DNA from: Haematococcus lacustris
Lineage: Eukaryota > Chlorophyta > Chlorophyceae > Chlamydomonadales > Haematococcaceae
Length of the DNA stretch: 64,000 nucleotides
NCBI GenBank assembly: GCA_030144725.1
Contig: JASKMD010000014.1
Location: forward strand, 5,011,370 to 5,075,369
Direction of reading: 5' to 3'
Positions 34,971 through 46,707 of this stretch are shown one piece after another. The notes under the pieces were generated by a model. That model searched no databases. It was not told the origin of the DNA and saw nothing but the letters and a program-made list of their open reading frames with translations. The position numbers were made by a program, and so were the translations under genes. Each line of letters opens with the position of its first letter. Within the stretch, counting starts at the first letter, position 1.

Positions 34971-37445
34971 ATGCCAGCGAAACGTAACAAGTACCAGCAA
35001 AACGGCAAGCCGCGCGATAACACGAATAACAAGCCTAGTACATAGCCGCTGCAACCCTAGCATTTTGGCCTCGGCTGTTTAAGCCCGGCTGAGCCGACAT
35101 TGCAGGTCTGACTAAGGCGATGGAGGAGTCCCCTGCCGAGAGTTGCCGCCGAGCGATTGAGGCATCAAGCCAGCGTCCTGCCCAACACGACGCGGAGGTG
35201 GCAGCCAGCGAGTCGCGGAGCACCGCCAGCCGAGGCCGCGCAGCCTCACAGCAGTGCGCAGGAAGCTATGCCGCCTGCGACGCTCCTGACGAGTGCGACA
35301 GGGACTGCCGCTGTCCGCGAGGGCAGCCTTGCGATGGCAGGTGCAACGACAAGTGGTTCGGCGACAGGTTCGTCCACATGGTGTTTGGCAAGAGGTCAGA
35401 AAGGCAATGCGGGAGTGGCCAATGCAAAGGCTCAGGGCCCACGACTGCTAATGTTTCACAGTGGTCCAGCAGATGCCAGTAGGCTGTGTTGCTGCTACCG
35501 TTGCTTCAGGGTTTGCGTCGATAGCAAAGGAGTGGTCCTGCCCCAGACAGTTCCTGAGCTTCACAAGCTGGTCAAGCAGTTGCAACAGCAGTTGGAGCAG
35601 CGTGAAGAGGAAGTACTCAATGGCCAAACACACGAAAACAGGGGATGTGCAGCGAAACTTCAGGCAGCAGAGCAGCACCGGGCCAGATCAGACTCTGCCA
35701 GGCATGCAGCTGAGGAGAAGCTGCAGCGGGTTGTGCAGCAGGTCAAGCAGCTGCAGGCACAGCAGCAACTCGCTGTGAAGGAGACCCAGGCTAAAGAGCA
35801 GGAGCAGGCCAAGCGGGTTGCAGTTGCAGAGGTAAGTCAGGTTGCAACCCAACCTACATGTGATATCAGGGCTGCAGGGTGCCTGCAAGCCATCCAATTG
35901 CACACCCAAGCTGCACAAAGCTATAACAAAGCTATAACAAGACTATAATCTGTGCGGCCCTGGATATCTCATCATGAAATCATCATACACTCATCAGACG
36001 GCAACCATGCTGCAGGTCCTTGCAGTCGTTGAAGGTGTATCGTATGCAGCACGAACAAAAGTTCGCATGCAAACCTCACGCACTTCTCATGCACAATTGA
36101 ATCGTTGTCACTTACTGACTGGTGCTACTTTACTATCCAGGCTGTGTCTACCAGGCTGTGTATACCCTTCCAGCCAGTGCCTGTGCGCTAAGTCTTTCTT
36201 TGCCTAGGGTAGGGTTGCTCAAACCTATGGCAATGCCAGCCAGCTCCTGGTGCCAGGCTGCCAGGTGCAGGCTCAGGCCATTGTGCACATGCTGGAACAT
36301 GGCTATTGAGCTGCACCAGGCTCCACCTAGCCTTGCATTGCAATTAAAACGCATTGCAGGAGCAGGGCGACCAAGCAGCCTGATGGCTGACAGCCAATGT
36401 AAGTAAGCCGTCCGACTCATCCATAACAGCGGCATGCTGCAGGTGGGATGCTCCAGACATGCGAGTCCCATGCGCGTGCAGGAACATGCAAGGCAGCTGA
36501 CGGCCAAAGTAGATGCCTTGCGAGCAGAGAAGCTGCGGCATGTGGAGGACATGGAGGTTCTAGAAGAGCGTCTGGCTGCCCTCAGTGCCCAGGAGGAGGC
36601 AGCGGCAGCAGACCTCAGGCTGTGCAAGGTGAAGCAACAGACAGGGGCAGAGGGGCAGCGCAACAAATGCCAAGCAATGAGTTGTCAATACTGTCACTGG
36701 CCCCTGCTTAGCTGATTGGATGACTGTGTGTTGCTTTGGAGGGTGGAGGTTGCCAAGGCAACTGGTTGATAGAGGTGATGAGGCAACCAGCTGCTGCTGT
36801 GTCAATCAGGGCCTGCTGCTGCTATCAGCTATGACATCATGTCACACTGCATGGCATCATGCTTAGAGCACTGTGTGCGAGTCATGCCTGTGTACATAGA
36901 TGGATGTAGTGCAGGGAAAGCAATGCATTACGAAGACCTGCACAGGCCCAGGCAGCTGTCCTGCAGCAGGACCTGGCCAGGGAGCGGGAGGAGATGGAGA
37001 TGATGGAGGAGCGGCTGTCAGCAGCCAATGCGGCAGAGGAGGACATGCTGGCAGACATGCGCGCCATCAAGGTGCTGCTTGCCGCTGCCTGACTGCCATC
37101 ATGGCATGCAGGCTGTCACTTGCTGCCATTGGCTCTTCCTGATGCCTGCATGTGGTGTGCAGGAGAAGCTTGCGTGTGCCCAGTCCCAGCTGGCCCTGAC
37201 CACCACCAACCTAGTATGGCTGGAGCAGCAGCAGCAAGAGCAGCAGCAGCAGCGGCTGGTGCAGCATCTGCGTCTGGAGCAGCAGCGGCAGGAGCAGCTG
37301 CAGCAGCTGGAGCAGCAGCGGCAGGAGCAGCAGCAGCAGCTGGAGCAGCTGCGGCAGGAGCAGCAGCAGCAGCTGGAGCAGCTGCGGCAGGAGCAGCAGC
37401 AGCAGCTGGAGCAGCAGCGACAGGAGCAGCAGCAGCAGCTGCGGC

Positions 37446-37476
<31 letters not shown>

Positions 37477-37480
37477 AGAG

Positions 37481-37512
<32 letters not shown>

Positions 37513-37978
37513 AGAGGAGGAGGAAGAGGAGGAGGAAGAGGAGGAGGAAGAGGAGGAGGAAGAGGAGGAGGAAGAGGAGGAGGAAGAGGAGGAGGAAGAG
37601 GAGGAGGAAGAAGAGGAGGAGGAAGAGGAGGAGGAAGAGGAGGAGCAGATGTGGCAAGAGCAGCAGTGGCAAGAGCAGCAGTGGCAAGAGCAGCAGCAGC
37701 GAGAGGAGCAGCAGCGGCAGGAGGAGCAGCTGCAGGAGCAGCTGCAGCAGCAAAAGGAGCAGCAGCGGCAGGAGCAGTGTCTGGATGAGCAGCAGCAGCT
37801 GGAGCAGCAGTGGCAGAAGGAGGAGCGGCTGGAGCAGCAACTGCAGCGACTGGAGCAGCAGCAGCAGCGGCTGGAGCAGCAACAGCAGAGGCGGGAGCGG
37901 CGGCAGTGGCAGGAGCGGCAACAGCAGAGGCGGGAGCGGCAGCAGCGGCTTGCACAACAGCACCGGCTGGAGCGGTAG
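34971..37978 (+). CDS. Coiled-coil family, member D1, with a 66-Glu run
   Basis: Function unknown. Exons 34971-35037, 35106-35394, 35510-35831, 36482-36628, 36946-37071 and 37163-37978 keep phase and give 588 residues. The N-terminus (MPAKRNKYQQNG), Cys knuckle (CRCPRGQPCDGRC) and first coils match member C. Exon 5 is a second-type coil (REREEMEMMEERLSAANAAEED) shared with E and F. Exon 6 starts EKLACAQSQLALTTTN and becomes Gln/Glu/Arg low-complexity coil, with 66 consecutive Glu codons at 37448-37645. It ends at TAG (37976-37978), the position where E also stops (LER versus LEW before the stop), so I take the stop as real although the frame stays open for another 25 codons. It lacks the helical domain of B and C. 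Confidence 0.6.
37446..37645 (+). repeat. 200-bp pure purine tract (GAA/GAG)
   Basis: Uninterrupted purines on the plus strand, a repeating GAGGAGGAA pattern in the last exon of D1. Such a mirror-symmetric homopurine tract can form triplex DNA and is prone to length change. Confidence 0.95.
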
Positions 37979-38443
37979 CAGCGGCAGAAGCAGCAGCAGC
38001 AGCAGCAGCAGCAGCGGGTGGAGCAGCAGCGTCAGGGCGGAATGGCACTTCAGGTGGTTTAGGCCAGCTATAATGACAATGTTTAGCCTGACTCAGCTGC
38101 TAAAGACGAAAGTTGTATCAGTACCAAGTCATGGGGGTTGTTGCTTTGGCACAAAGCTTGCTTGCTCTCCTCCAGCCTGTCTGTTGTGGCATTGCCACGC
38201 AACAACGTCGCCATGACCTGAGTGGTTGTCCTCTGTGCAGTACCGAGGTGCACGCTGCACCTCGTACAGCCTGCAGGGCACTGTGCCTGGTGCTGAGGAA
38301 GGCAGCGAGTCTGCGGCTGCCTTGCCAAGCCAAATTGATGGCAAGGCAGCTGGGCGAGCCCTCATCGGCGAGCTATGGTGTGGCAAGGTCACTGGGGTTA
38401 TAGGCCTCCATGGGTGTCCCGTCATGGGACTACAAGAAGCTGA

Positions 38444-39962
38444 AGTGGAGCACAAGCATGCCAGGCGTGCCAGGCTGCCCTACACAGCCACATCCTCCAC
38501 CTGGCTGTCACAAGCAGCCAGCAAGCGCTGCCCTGGCCGCAAACGCCGCTGGATGCCAGCCTGGCCAGCAGCCCTGAAGCCGGGCGCACCAACCTGCAGG
38601 CAGCTATGCGGCAGCTGCAGCAGGCCAAGAGCAGCACCCTGTTCCTGGTGGCGCAGCAGCAGGCACCATCACACCCTGCAGCACGAGAGGTGGCAGGCTT
38701 TGTCACCAGCGTGAAGGAGCACATGCTGCAGCGCCTTGAGCAGCAGCTGGGCTTGGACAAAGACCCACAGGCTGGTGAGGTCTGGAGACCACAGCTGCTG
38801 GCGGTGTCGAATGCTGCAGCTGGGGTGCAGCTGCTGGTGTCCGGCCTTCAGGGCAGCTGCCCTGGTCTGCAGCTGGTGAGCAGCCTTGAGGACTGGGCGG
38901 CGCCTGAGGGGCAGCGGGCGTGTGAGGCGCCTGTGCGTCAGCTGCTGGGCAAGGTGCAGAGCAGGTGAGGGGGAGCGCAGGGCAGGAGGGGCCCTGGGTG
39001 CTGCAGCCCACCCCGCTGCCCCTGGTGGCTGCCAGGTGGTGAGCTGTGCTGCTGCTGCCCCTACCCTGCCTGCCCCTTGCAGCCGGCCCCTGTTCCTGGT
39101 GCGCCCCGGCCTGGTCTGCCCTGCTGCTGGAGGAGGGCGCCAGGTGCTGGTCAGGCAGCAGCGGGTGGAGCTGGTGCCCAACCCAGCCAAGCCAGGTGGT
39201 GCTACGTCCAACAGCCCCTTCCTAAATAACGCAACTGACAGCCGGGTGAAGGAGCTGGCTAAGCAGCTGCAGCTAGCTGAGCTGGAGCAGCGGGGCGGGG
39301 CTGCTGCATTGCACAAGGCTGAGGCTGGCAGGCTACAGCCCGTGCGCCTTTCCCCCAGGCATGCCAAGCGTCAGGCAGAGTACCCACACAGCCTGCCCGC
39401 CCTGTCCCCGCCCTCCTCCCCGCTGCATGGCTACAGGCAGAGGCAGGATGGTCCAGGCTCAGGGGGTGTCCACGCCTTCCAGGTTGACCGCCTAGCCGCG
39501 GCCCACCCTCCTAGTCCTGTACCTGGCTGGCTGGCAGCTAGCACCCTCCACCAGTCGCCTGCCCCTCCCTCCACCCCTACACATGTGCATGCTGCACCCC
39601 TGACCTCAGTCACCACACCAAGCAGCCTGGCGGGGCCAAAGCAGGCCCTCACCCTGAAGAAGGGTGCAGGGTCAGGGGCGAAGGCAGCGGGTGGACAAGC
39701 ACCCGCAGCTGCGGCCAAGTCCGTTGGCAGGCTGAGCCCGGTGACTGCAGCCCCTTGGCCACTTTTGAGTGAGGTGCGCAGCCGGGTGAACCTGGTGTTC
39801 AACAGCGACCCTGAGTCACCGCAGGCCAGCCCAGTGTCCTCAGTGGCCAGCTTGGCAGCGCAGTTTGACAGCTGCAGCAGCGCTAAGAAGCTGAACTGGA
39901 GCACTAGTATGACCGACACGGAGCCGCTGCCTGGGGGCCAGGGGGTCAGTGAGAGTGACTAG
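38444..39962 (+). CDS. Coiled-coil/helical-domain family, 3' part D2
   Basis: Function unknown. Two exons, 38444-38964 and 39083-39962, joined through the standard 118-nt intron. The first opens inside the helical domain (ALHSHILHLAVTSSQQ) after an in-frame TGA at 38441, so the 5' half is missing; the second runs RPLFLVRPGLVCPAAGG and then a long Ser/Pro-rich tail (NNATDSRVKELAKQLQ, LHGYRQRQDGPGSGG) to a TAG. About 1.2 kb matches member A on the opposite strand at 1-1225. Since A carries full upstream exons, D2 looks like a copy of the A-type 3' end placed behind D1 by unequal exchange. It could still be read as the downstream part of a D1-D2 transcript. Confidence 0.55.
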
Positions 39963-40775
39963 GAAGTGTCTCACCCCTGCCTCGATACCGCATCCTGTTG
40001 TGGCTGCAAGCAACAGCTGGGGCAGGCAGCAAGTGCATGCTTCATCATCATCAGTACAGGCCATTCGCTCGTGTGCAGTGGTGTCCAGGTTGCATGGAGC
40101 ATACGGCAGCCAGGAGCCCTGTTGCATGCATGTTGCCTGTTTTTGCCATATTCATCATTTGACCTCTTGCTGAGCTTACTGATTTCCCTACGCCGTTGAG
40201 TGGCATGGTTTTGTTACAGTAGCATCTTATTTTATGGTTGGTGCATGATGAACAGTTGCAATGTGGTGTTGCATATTTAAATGAGTGTGCTTGCAACCCA
40301 TATGCCTTGTACACTACAGCTGTTGCCCTGTACACTGAACCTGTTTACGAGGCCAGTTTTGTTTCAAAAACAATGTTCAAATTCAACCCCTTGCCTGCTT
40401 AGGCCCCCTTGGCTTCAAGCCAAACAGCTACCACCAGCCCCACACGCCAGCACACGCCAGCCTACAACTTGTGTGCCTCAACTGCTGCTGGGTGGCTAAT
40501 TCATGGCCCGCACTTCACCAAAGGTCGTTGCCTTGTTTGACGATGGCGGATGCAGGGAAAGCGGGTAAGGTGCCTCCACTCTAGTGAATGCCTCCGAAGG
40601 TTAAGGGTGTGGCGAAGGAGGTCACCCACCGCACTCATCACCTAGGGTACACAGTGCACAGTGCAACATAATATACACGCACAGGTGGAGGCATTGTCAT
40701 CAGGACTGTGACAAAACGTCGTCTGCCTCAAAAAAGACAATTTGTCATACCTGTCAGGCACATTTCTTCAATAAT
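39963..40775. repeat. Spacer D2-E, shortened copy of the array spacer
   Basis: No gene is supported. The part at about 40380-40680 is the shared 5' flank found before C and D1 (GGCTTCAAGCCAAACAGC is identical to 34444-34461). A stretch of short CTCACACTCCT repeats precedes the proposed start of E. Confidence 0.6.
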
Positions 40776-43700
40776 ATGCCGACCCCAATTGTTACATGGG
40801 TGGCCTCACACCTCACACTCCTACCGGTACACCTCACACTCCTGCCGGCTGGCCTGACCTTGTTACGACTACCAGACAAAGGCAACAAGTACAAGCAAAA
40901 CGATAAGCCGCGCGATAGCAAGAATCTCAAGCCTGGTAAACATCCGCTGCAACCCTTTTTTTTCCTTTTTTTTTTCCAGAGAGCGAGTATTACAGGCAAA
41001 CTAGAAAAAGAACCAAAGCAAACCGGCAAGCCGCGCGATAACACGAATAACAAGCCTAGTACATAGCCGCTGCAACCCTAGCATTTTGGCCTCGGCTGGT
41101 CAAAGCGCGGCTGAGCCGACATTGTAGGTCAGACAAAGGCGATGGAGGAGTCCCCTGCCGAGAGTTGCCGCCGAGCGATTGAGGCATCAAGCCAGCGTCC
41201 TGCCCAACACGACGCGGAGGTGGCAGCCAGCGAGTCGCGGAGCACCGCCAGCCGAGGCCGCGCAGCCTCACAACAGGGCGCAGAAGGCTATGCCGCCTGC
41301 GACGCACCTGACGAGTGCGACAGGGACTGCCGCTGTCCGCGAGGGCAGCTTTGTGATGGCAGGTGCAACGACAAGTGGTTCGGCGACAGCTTCATCCGCA
41401 TGGTGTTTGGCAAGAGGTCAGAAGGGCAATGCGGGAGTGGCCATGGCAACGGCTCAGGGCCCACGACTGCTAATGTAATGCAATGTTCCACAGGCTGCCA
41501 AGCAGGCTGTGTTGCTGCTATCGTTGCTTTCAGAGTTTGCGTCAGTTGCAAAGGAGTGGTCCTGCCCCAGACTGTTCATGAGCTACACAAGCTAGTCAGG
41601 CAGCTGCAACAGCAGTTGGAGCAGCGTGATGAGGTATTACTGAATGGCCTACCAAAGGCAAAGAGGGACTGTGCAGCCAAACTTCAGGCAGCAGAGCAGC
41701 ACCTGGTCAGGTCAGACTCTGCCAAGCATGCAGCTGAGGAGAATCTGCAGCGAGTCATGCAGCAGGTCAAGCAGCTGCAGGCACAGCAGCAGCTGGCTTT
41801 GAAGGAGGCCCAGGCTAGAGAGCAGGAGCAGGCCAGGCGGGCAGCAGCTGCAGAGGTAAGTCAGGTTTCATCCCAATCTTTGCCTGAAAGTGGGGCCTTG
41901 ATGCAGGGTGCCTGCAAGCTGTCCAATAGCACACCCAAGCTGCACAAGACTATAGCATGCGCGGCCCTGATTATCCTCATCACCAACTCATCAAACACTC
42001 ATCAGACGGCAACCGTGCTGCAGGTCCTTGCAGTCGTTGAAGGTTTATCCTATGCAGCATGAACAAAAGTTTGCATGCAAACCTCACGTAATTCTCATGC
42101 ACAATTGAGTTGTTGTCACTTGCCTGCTACTATCCAGCCAGTACCTGTGCGCTAAGTCTTTCTTTGTGCTGTGCCATGCGCATGACTGTCCTTGTCTTGC
42201 CTGGGCCTAATGCAACAGTCAGGGGAGGCCTGCTTTGCGTAGGGTAGGTTGCTGAAATCTATGGCAATGCCAGCCAACTCATGGTGCCAGGCTGCCAAAG
42301 CAAGTTGCTTATAAAGTTGATAAGGTAACCAGCTGCTGTCGTGTCAGTCAGTAAGCCAACATTGCTATGCATCAGCCATGCCTGTCAAGGCCAGCATGTG
42401 GGTAGTGAGCCTAGGTGGCACCAGTAGCTGTCTTGCAGCAACAGCAGCTTAGAAAAACAGCAGGACGTCACCAGCTGCATGTCACGAACACCCATACCTG
42501 TCACCTGCACAGGCCCAGGCAGCTGACCTGCAGCAGGACCTGACCAGGGAGCGGGAGGAGATGGAGATGCTGGAGGAGCGGCTGTCAACAGCCAATGCAT
42601 CAGAGGAGGACATGCTGGCAGACATGCGCGCCATCAAGGTGCTGCTTGCCGCTGCCGGACTGCCACTGTGGCGTGCAGGCTGTCACTCGCTGCCATTGGC
42701 TCTCCCTCATGCCTGCATGTGGTGTGCAGGAGCAGCTCGCGTCTGCCCAGTCCCAGCTGGCCCTGACCACCAGCAACCCAGTATGGCTAATGCAAGAGCG
42801 GCAAGAGCAGCAGCAGCAGCGGCTGGTGCAGCATCGGTGTCTGGAGCAGCAGCGGCAGGAGCAGCAGCAGCAGCTGGAGCAGCAGCGGCAGGAGCAGCAG
42901 GAGCAGCTGGGGCAGCAGGGACAGGAGCAGCAGAAACAGCTGGAGCAGCAGCTGAAGGAGCAGCAGCGGTGGCTGGAGCAGCAGCGGCAGTTAGAAAAGC
43001 AGCGACTGGAGCAGCATACATCGCTGGCATATACATTGAGCCATTTGGCCACCTGTATGGGCACTCACACAGACTGCCCAGCACCCCACCCGTGGCTCCC
43101 ACCTCTCCATTGCTTGCCAGCTTAGAAAGTCTTTCTGCTCGCCCAACTGAGAACCAGGGCACCCACACAGACTGCCTAGCAGCTAGTCTTCCTGGCCCTT
43201 CACCAGCTGACCTCACCAGCCCAGCTGCTGCCAGCCTGCCAGGTCCTCCAGCTGGATTCATCATCTCAGCTGCTGGCAGCCATCCAGCCACCTCTGTGGC
43301 TGCACCCACGGCTGCTGCAGGTGACCCCATGGCTGACCTGCCTGGGTCTGTAGCACCCCTGCTGACCCTGACCCTGACCAAGCTGACTGAGGCTGTGCAG
43401 CAGCTGGCTGTGACCCTGGCATCACAGCAGTGCCGCCAGCATCCCCTAGTGAAGCGGTTGCTGCAGGCCGCAACGCAGGTGGTTGGGGACGCACTGCCTC
43501 CGCTGAGCTGGGAGGACGAGCAGACATGCAGCGACGCATTGCATGACCAGATCCTGACTCTGGCCCTCCAGGCCATACAGCTAGAGGCTCAGGAAGACCT
43601 GGCTCATACCGCCAGGCTTGCCCTAACCCAGCAGCAGACTGCCTCCTCCCTGCATCCTGAGGGAGTGCAGGAGCACACCCAGGGCTTGCAGCAGCAGCTT

Positions 43701-44910
43701 GGCCTGGAGAGCGACCCTGATGCTTGCAGCTATGTTATGCCTCAGCTGATGGCCGTGGCTGCTGCCATGACCCGGGTCAACCTGCTGCTGGCCAGCCTTC
43801 AGGGCAGCTGCCCTGGTCTGCAGCTGGTGAGCAGCCTTGAGGACTGGGCGGCGCCTGAGGGGCAGCGGGCGTGTGAGGCGCCTGTGCGTCAGCTGCTGGG
43901 CAAGGTGCAGAGCAGGTGAGGGGGAGGGCAGGGCAGGAGGGGCCCTGGGTGCTGCTTCCCACCCCGCTGCCCCTGGTGGCTGTCAGGTGGTGAGCTGTGC
44001 TGCTGCTGCCCCTGCCCTGCCTGCCCCTCGCAGCCGGCCCCTGTTCCTGGTGCGCCCCGGCCTGGTCTGCCCTGCTGCTGGAGGAGGGCGCCAGGTGCTG
44101 GTCAGGCAGCAGCGGGTGGAGCTGGTGCCAGACCCAGCATGGCTGGAGCAGCTGCGGCAGGAGCAGCAGCGGCAGGAGCAGCAGCGGCAGGAGCAGCTGC
44201 GGCAGGAGCAGCTGCGGCAGGAGCAGCAGCTGCGGCAGGAGCAGCTGCGGCAGGAGCAGCAGCTGCGGCAGGAGCAGCTGCGGCAGGAGCAGCTGCGGCA
44301 GGAGCAGCAGCTGCGGCAGGAGCAGCTGCAGCAGGGGCAGGAGCAGCTGCAGCAGGGGCAGGAACAGCAGCTGCGGCTGGAGCAGCAGCTGCGGCAGGAG
44401 CAGCAGCAGCGGCAGGAACAGCAGCAGCGGCTGGAGCAGCAGCGGCAGGAGCAGCAGCGGCTGGAGCAGCAGCAGCGGCTGGAGCAGCAGCAGCGGCTGG
44501 AGCAGCAGCAGCGGCTGGAGCAGCAGCAGCGGCTGGAGCAGCAGCAGCGGCTGGAGCAGCAGCAGCGGCTGGAGCAGCTGCAGCGGCTGGAGCAGCAGCA
44601 GCGGCTGGAGCAGCAGCAGCGGCTGGAGCAGCAGCAGCGGCTGGATCAGCAGCGGCAGGAGGAGGAGTGGCTGGATGAGCAGTGGCAGGAGGAGGAACAG
44701 CTGGATGAGCAGCGGCTGGAGCAGCAGCAGCGGCTGGAGCAGCAGCAGCAGCGGCTGGAGCAGCAGCAGCAGCGGCAGGAGCGGCGGGAGCAGCAGCAGC
44801 AGCATGAGCAGGAGCAGCGGCAGGGGCAGCAGCAGCGGCGGAAGCAGCCACGGCTGGAGCGGCAGCAAAGGCAGCAGCGGCTTGAAAAACAGCACCGGCT
44901 TGAGTGGTAG
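40776..44910 (+). CDS. Coiled-coil/helical-domain family, member E, with a Gln/Arg minisatellite tail
   Basis: Function unknown. Proposed exons: 40776-41058, 41128-41416, 41534-41855, 42513-42638, 42730-43054, 43171-43915 and 44034-44910, phases consistent, 988 residues. The usual first exon has lost its ATG (CTA CCA GAC); an upstream in-frame ATG at 40776 is taken instead, and a second partial first exon sits in the same frame. The Cys knuckle (CRCPRGQLCDGRC), coils and helical domain follow. The join 43054 to 43171 is inferred only from the frame change between the Gln-rich coil and the helical domain and is the weakest point. After RPLFLVRPGLVCPAAGG the protein turns into LEQQQR/RQEQ repeats and stops at TAG (44908-44910). 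Confidence 0.5.
44145..44880 (+). repeat. Coding minisatellite, LEQQQR and RQEQ units
   Basis: Tandem CAG/CGG/CTG-rich units, including about ten 18-bp copies of CTGGAGCAGCAGCAGCGG around 44460-44640. They encode a highly charged G/C-ending Gln-Arg coil in the last exon of E. Confidence 0.9.
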
Positions 44911-45470
44911 CAGCTGCAGCGGTGGCAAGAGTGACAATGTTCTGCTTGACTCAGCTGCTGAGGACGTAGGCTATATGAGTGCCGAGTCATGGGCAATGAT
45001 TCTGCTGTCGCTCAGGGGCGAATGTAGGGTGACGTTCCATATGGCTGCCCCATGCTGCCTGCCTGCCTGCCTGCCTGCCATCGTTAAATCGCCAAGTGCT
45101 GCCAATCCAGACCACATGACATCTCATGTGTGCATTTATGCGCCTGCCTTCCCGCTCTTCAGCCTGTAAGCAAACTGTGTCTGAGCTCAGCAGGGTATGT
45201 TGTGCTTTAATGCCTCATTCACCCCAACCTTCAGCATGCGACCAGGTATCCAGTGTCGCTACCAGTGTTGCAATAAGCTGGATTAGGATCAGGGTCAAAC
45301 CTAATCCTCACAATAACCCTTGTTGCTGGGAGACGCTCCTGGTGCAGTCTGATTCTCTGCACGCTTCGTATGCTACAGACAACATCTAATGCACTGACGA
45401 GACTACTGTTCGTCTGCCACCTCAACCCGCACACCACCCACATATCCCGCTGCGAACTTGCCCGCTGCTG
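44911..45470. other. 3' flank of E
   Basis: The first 100 bp resembles the sequence after the D1 stop (GACTCAGCTGCT near 44949 and 38090). A CTGC/CCTG microsatellite lies at 45057-45078. No gene is supported. Confidence 0.45.
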
Positions 45471-46707
45471 TGCCCACAGAGTGTCAGTGGCAGGGCGCCA
45501 GCCGCCCCCAGCCTGACACCTAACCTGCCCGCCAATACTGCCACAGCGCCCCTGACACGCCGTGGGCACATCTGTGTCCCAGCCACCCCTGCTGCTGCTG
45601 CTAGCCCTGGCGGTGAAGTTGAGCTCTGTGGAGCCAGCACTACAGTCCTGCTGCCCGCCCAGCCAGGAGCAGGCCCAGTGCAGCCTGGTCAGCAGCCAAA
45701 GGGGCTCGTTGTTGCCCCTGGTGCTGCCAGCTGGCAAGCCGCCAGTGCGTCCGATGGTGGGTTTGTCCAACCTAGTGAGGTCATGCCAGCTGAGGTTGCA
45801 GGGGCGGTGTTGACCATGATGCTGGGCACAGCAGGCAGGCAGGAGCAGCAGTACGACCCCACCGCTGCATTTTGGCACACAGACCACCTGACACCTGCCA
45901 AGGCTGCAGCCAGCCATTCCTCTTTGGCCAGGTCAGCGCATGCCGGGCCCCTGACGCTGTTCCTGGCCCAGGCCCCTTCAGCTGATGGTCAGGGGTCTTG
46001 CCCAGCCGCTGCTGTTGGCCCAGCTTTTTGGCCCAGCCCTTTCCTCCCGCCACCACCCACAGCCACCCAGCCCGTAGCCCAGCCTGGTGTGAGCTGGGCA
46101 GGTGGAGGGAGTGTGGGCTGCGCCGCTAAGCTGGGCTAATCTAAGTGGTGCTGGGTGGGCTGAGAGGCAGCTGTGCAGCCAACCTCCACTCTCTGCGCAG
46201 CCTGAGGGCAGCAGCAGGCCCCGTGACAGCAACAACCTGGCAGACCTTCTGGATCTAGATGGGGTGGAGGAGGACATGGAAGCGGCTGAGGATGTGGAGG
46301 AGGACATGCAAGATGGGCGTGATGGGTGGGGAGGTGAGGAGCAGGAGTGGGGCCCCAGCCAGGCGGCCGAGGGGCCAGAGGGGTGCGGCCCCAGTGGTGC
46401 TGGGGGAAGGCTGCAGCCTGCGAGCGGCTGGTGGGGCAGAGGTGGAGCAGCAGGCAGTGTGCTAAGTAGGCTGGGAGTGGCAGTGGGGTCGGCTGATGAG
46501 ACCAGGGCGGTGCTGTCTGGGCCTGGCAGTGTGTGTGGTGCAAGCCAGGCTGCGGGTCAGGGGTGCAGCGGCGGGGCCATGGAGGTGGACATGGTGCCTG
46601 GTATAGGCCATGGGGCTACTCCTGCTGCTGGCACCATGGCTGCTAAAGCCACCTGCTCCCCTGTCCACATGCTAAGCAGGCCCGGCACCTCCCTGGACTT
46701 GTTGTAA
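45471..46707 (+). pseudogene. Pro/Gly-rich 3' fragment belonging to the family array
   Basis: An open plus-strand stretch (VQPGQQPKGLVVAPGAASW, then SCPAAAVGPAFWPSPFLPPP) is followed by an acceptor and a clear last exon at 46201-46707. That exon starts PEGSSRPRDSNNLADLLDLD, has an acidic segment (EEDMEAAEDVEEDM) and ends at TAA. The block around 45880-46110 recurs at 33780-34010 in spacer C-D1, so it travels with the array. No start codon or upstream domain is attached, so it is either the 3' end of E beyond its TAG or an orphan piece. Confidence 0.4.

Noticed and set aside
37116..38048. Long minus-strand Ala/Pro-rich and Leu-rich open frames opposite the Gln/Glu-rich exon of D1
   Set aside because: They are antisense shadows of CAG/GAG triplet repeats; any frame through such repeats stays open.
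37976..38056. Readthrough of the D1 TAG into 25 more Gln-rich codons
   Set aside because: Member E stops at the equivalent place, so the stop is more likely original; open sequence beyond it is explained by CAG repeats.
44102..44937. Long minus-strand poly-Ala and poly-Leu frames and plus-strand Gly/Ala frame over the E minisatellite
   Set aside because: They come from the same low-complexity repeat; the frame continuous with the spliced RPLFLVRPG exon is the Gln/Arg one.
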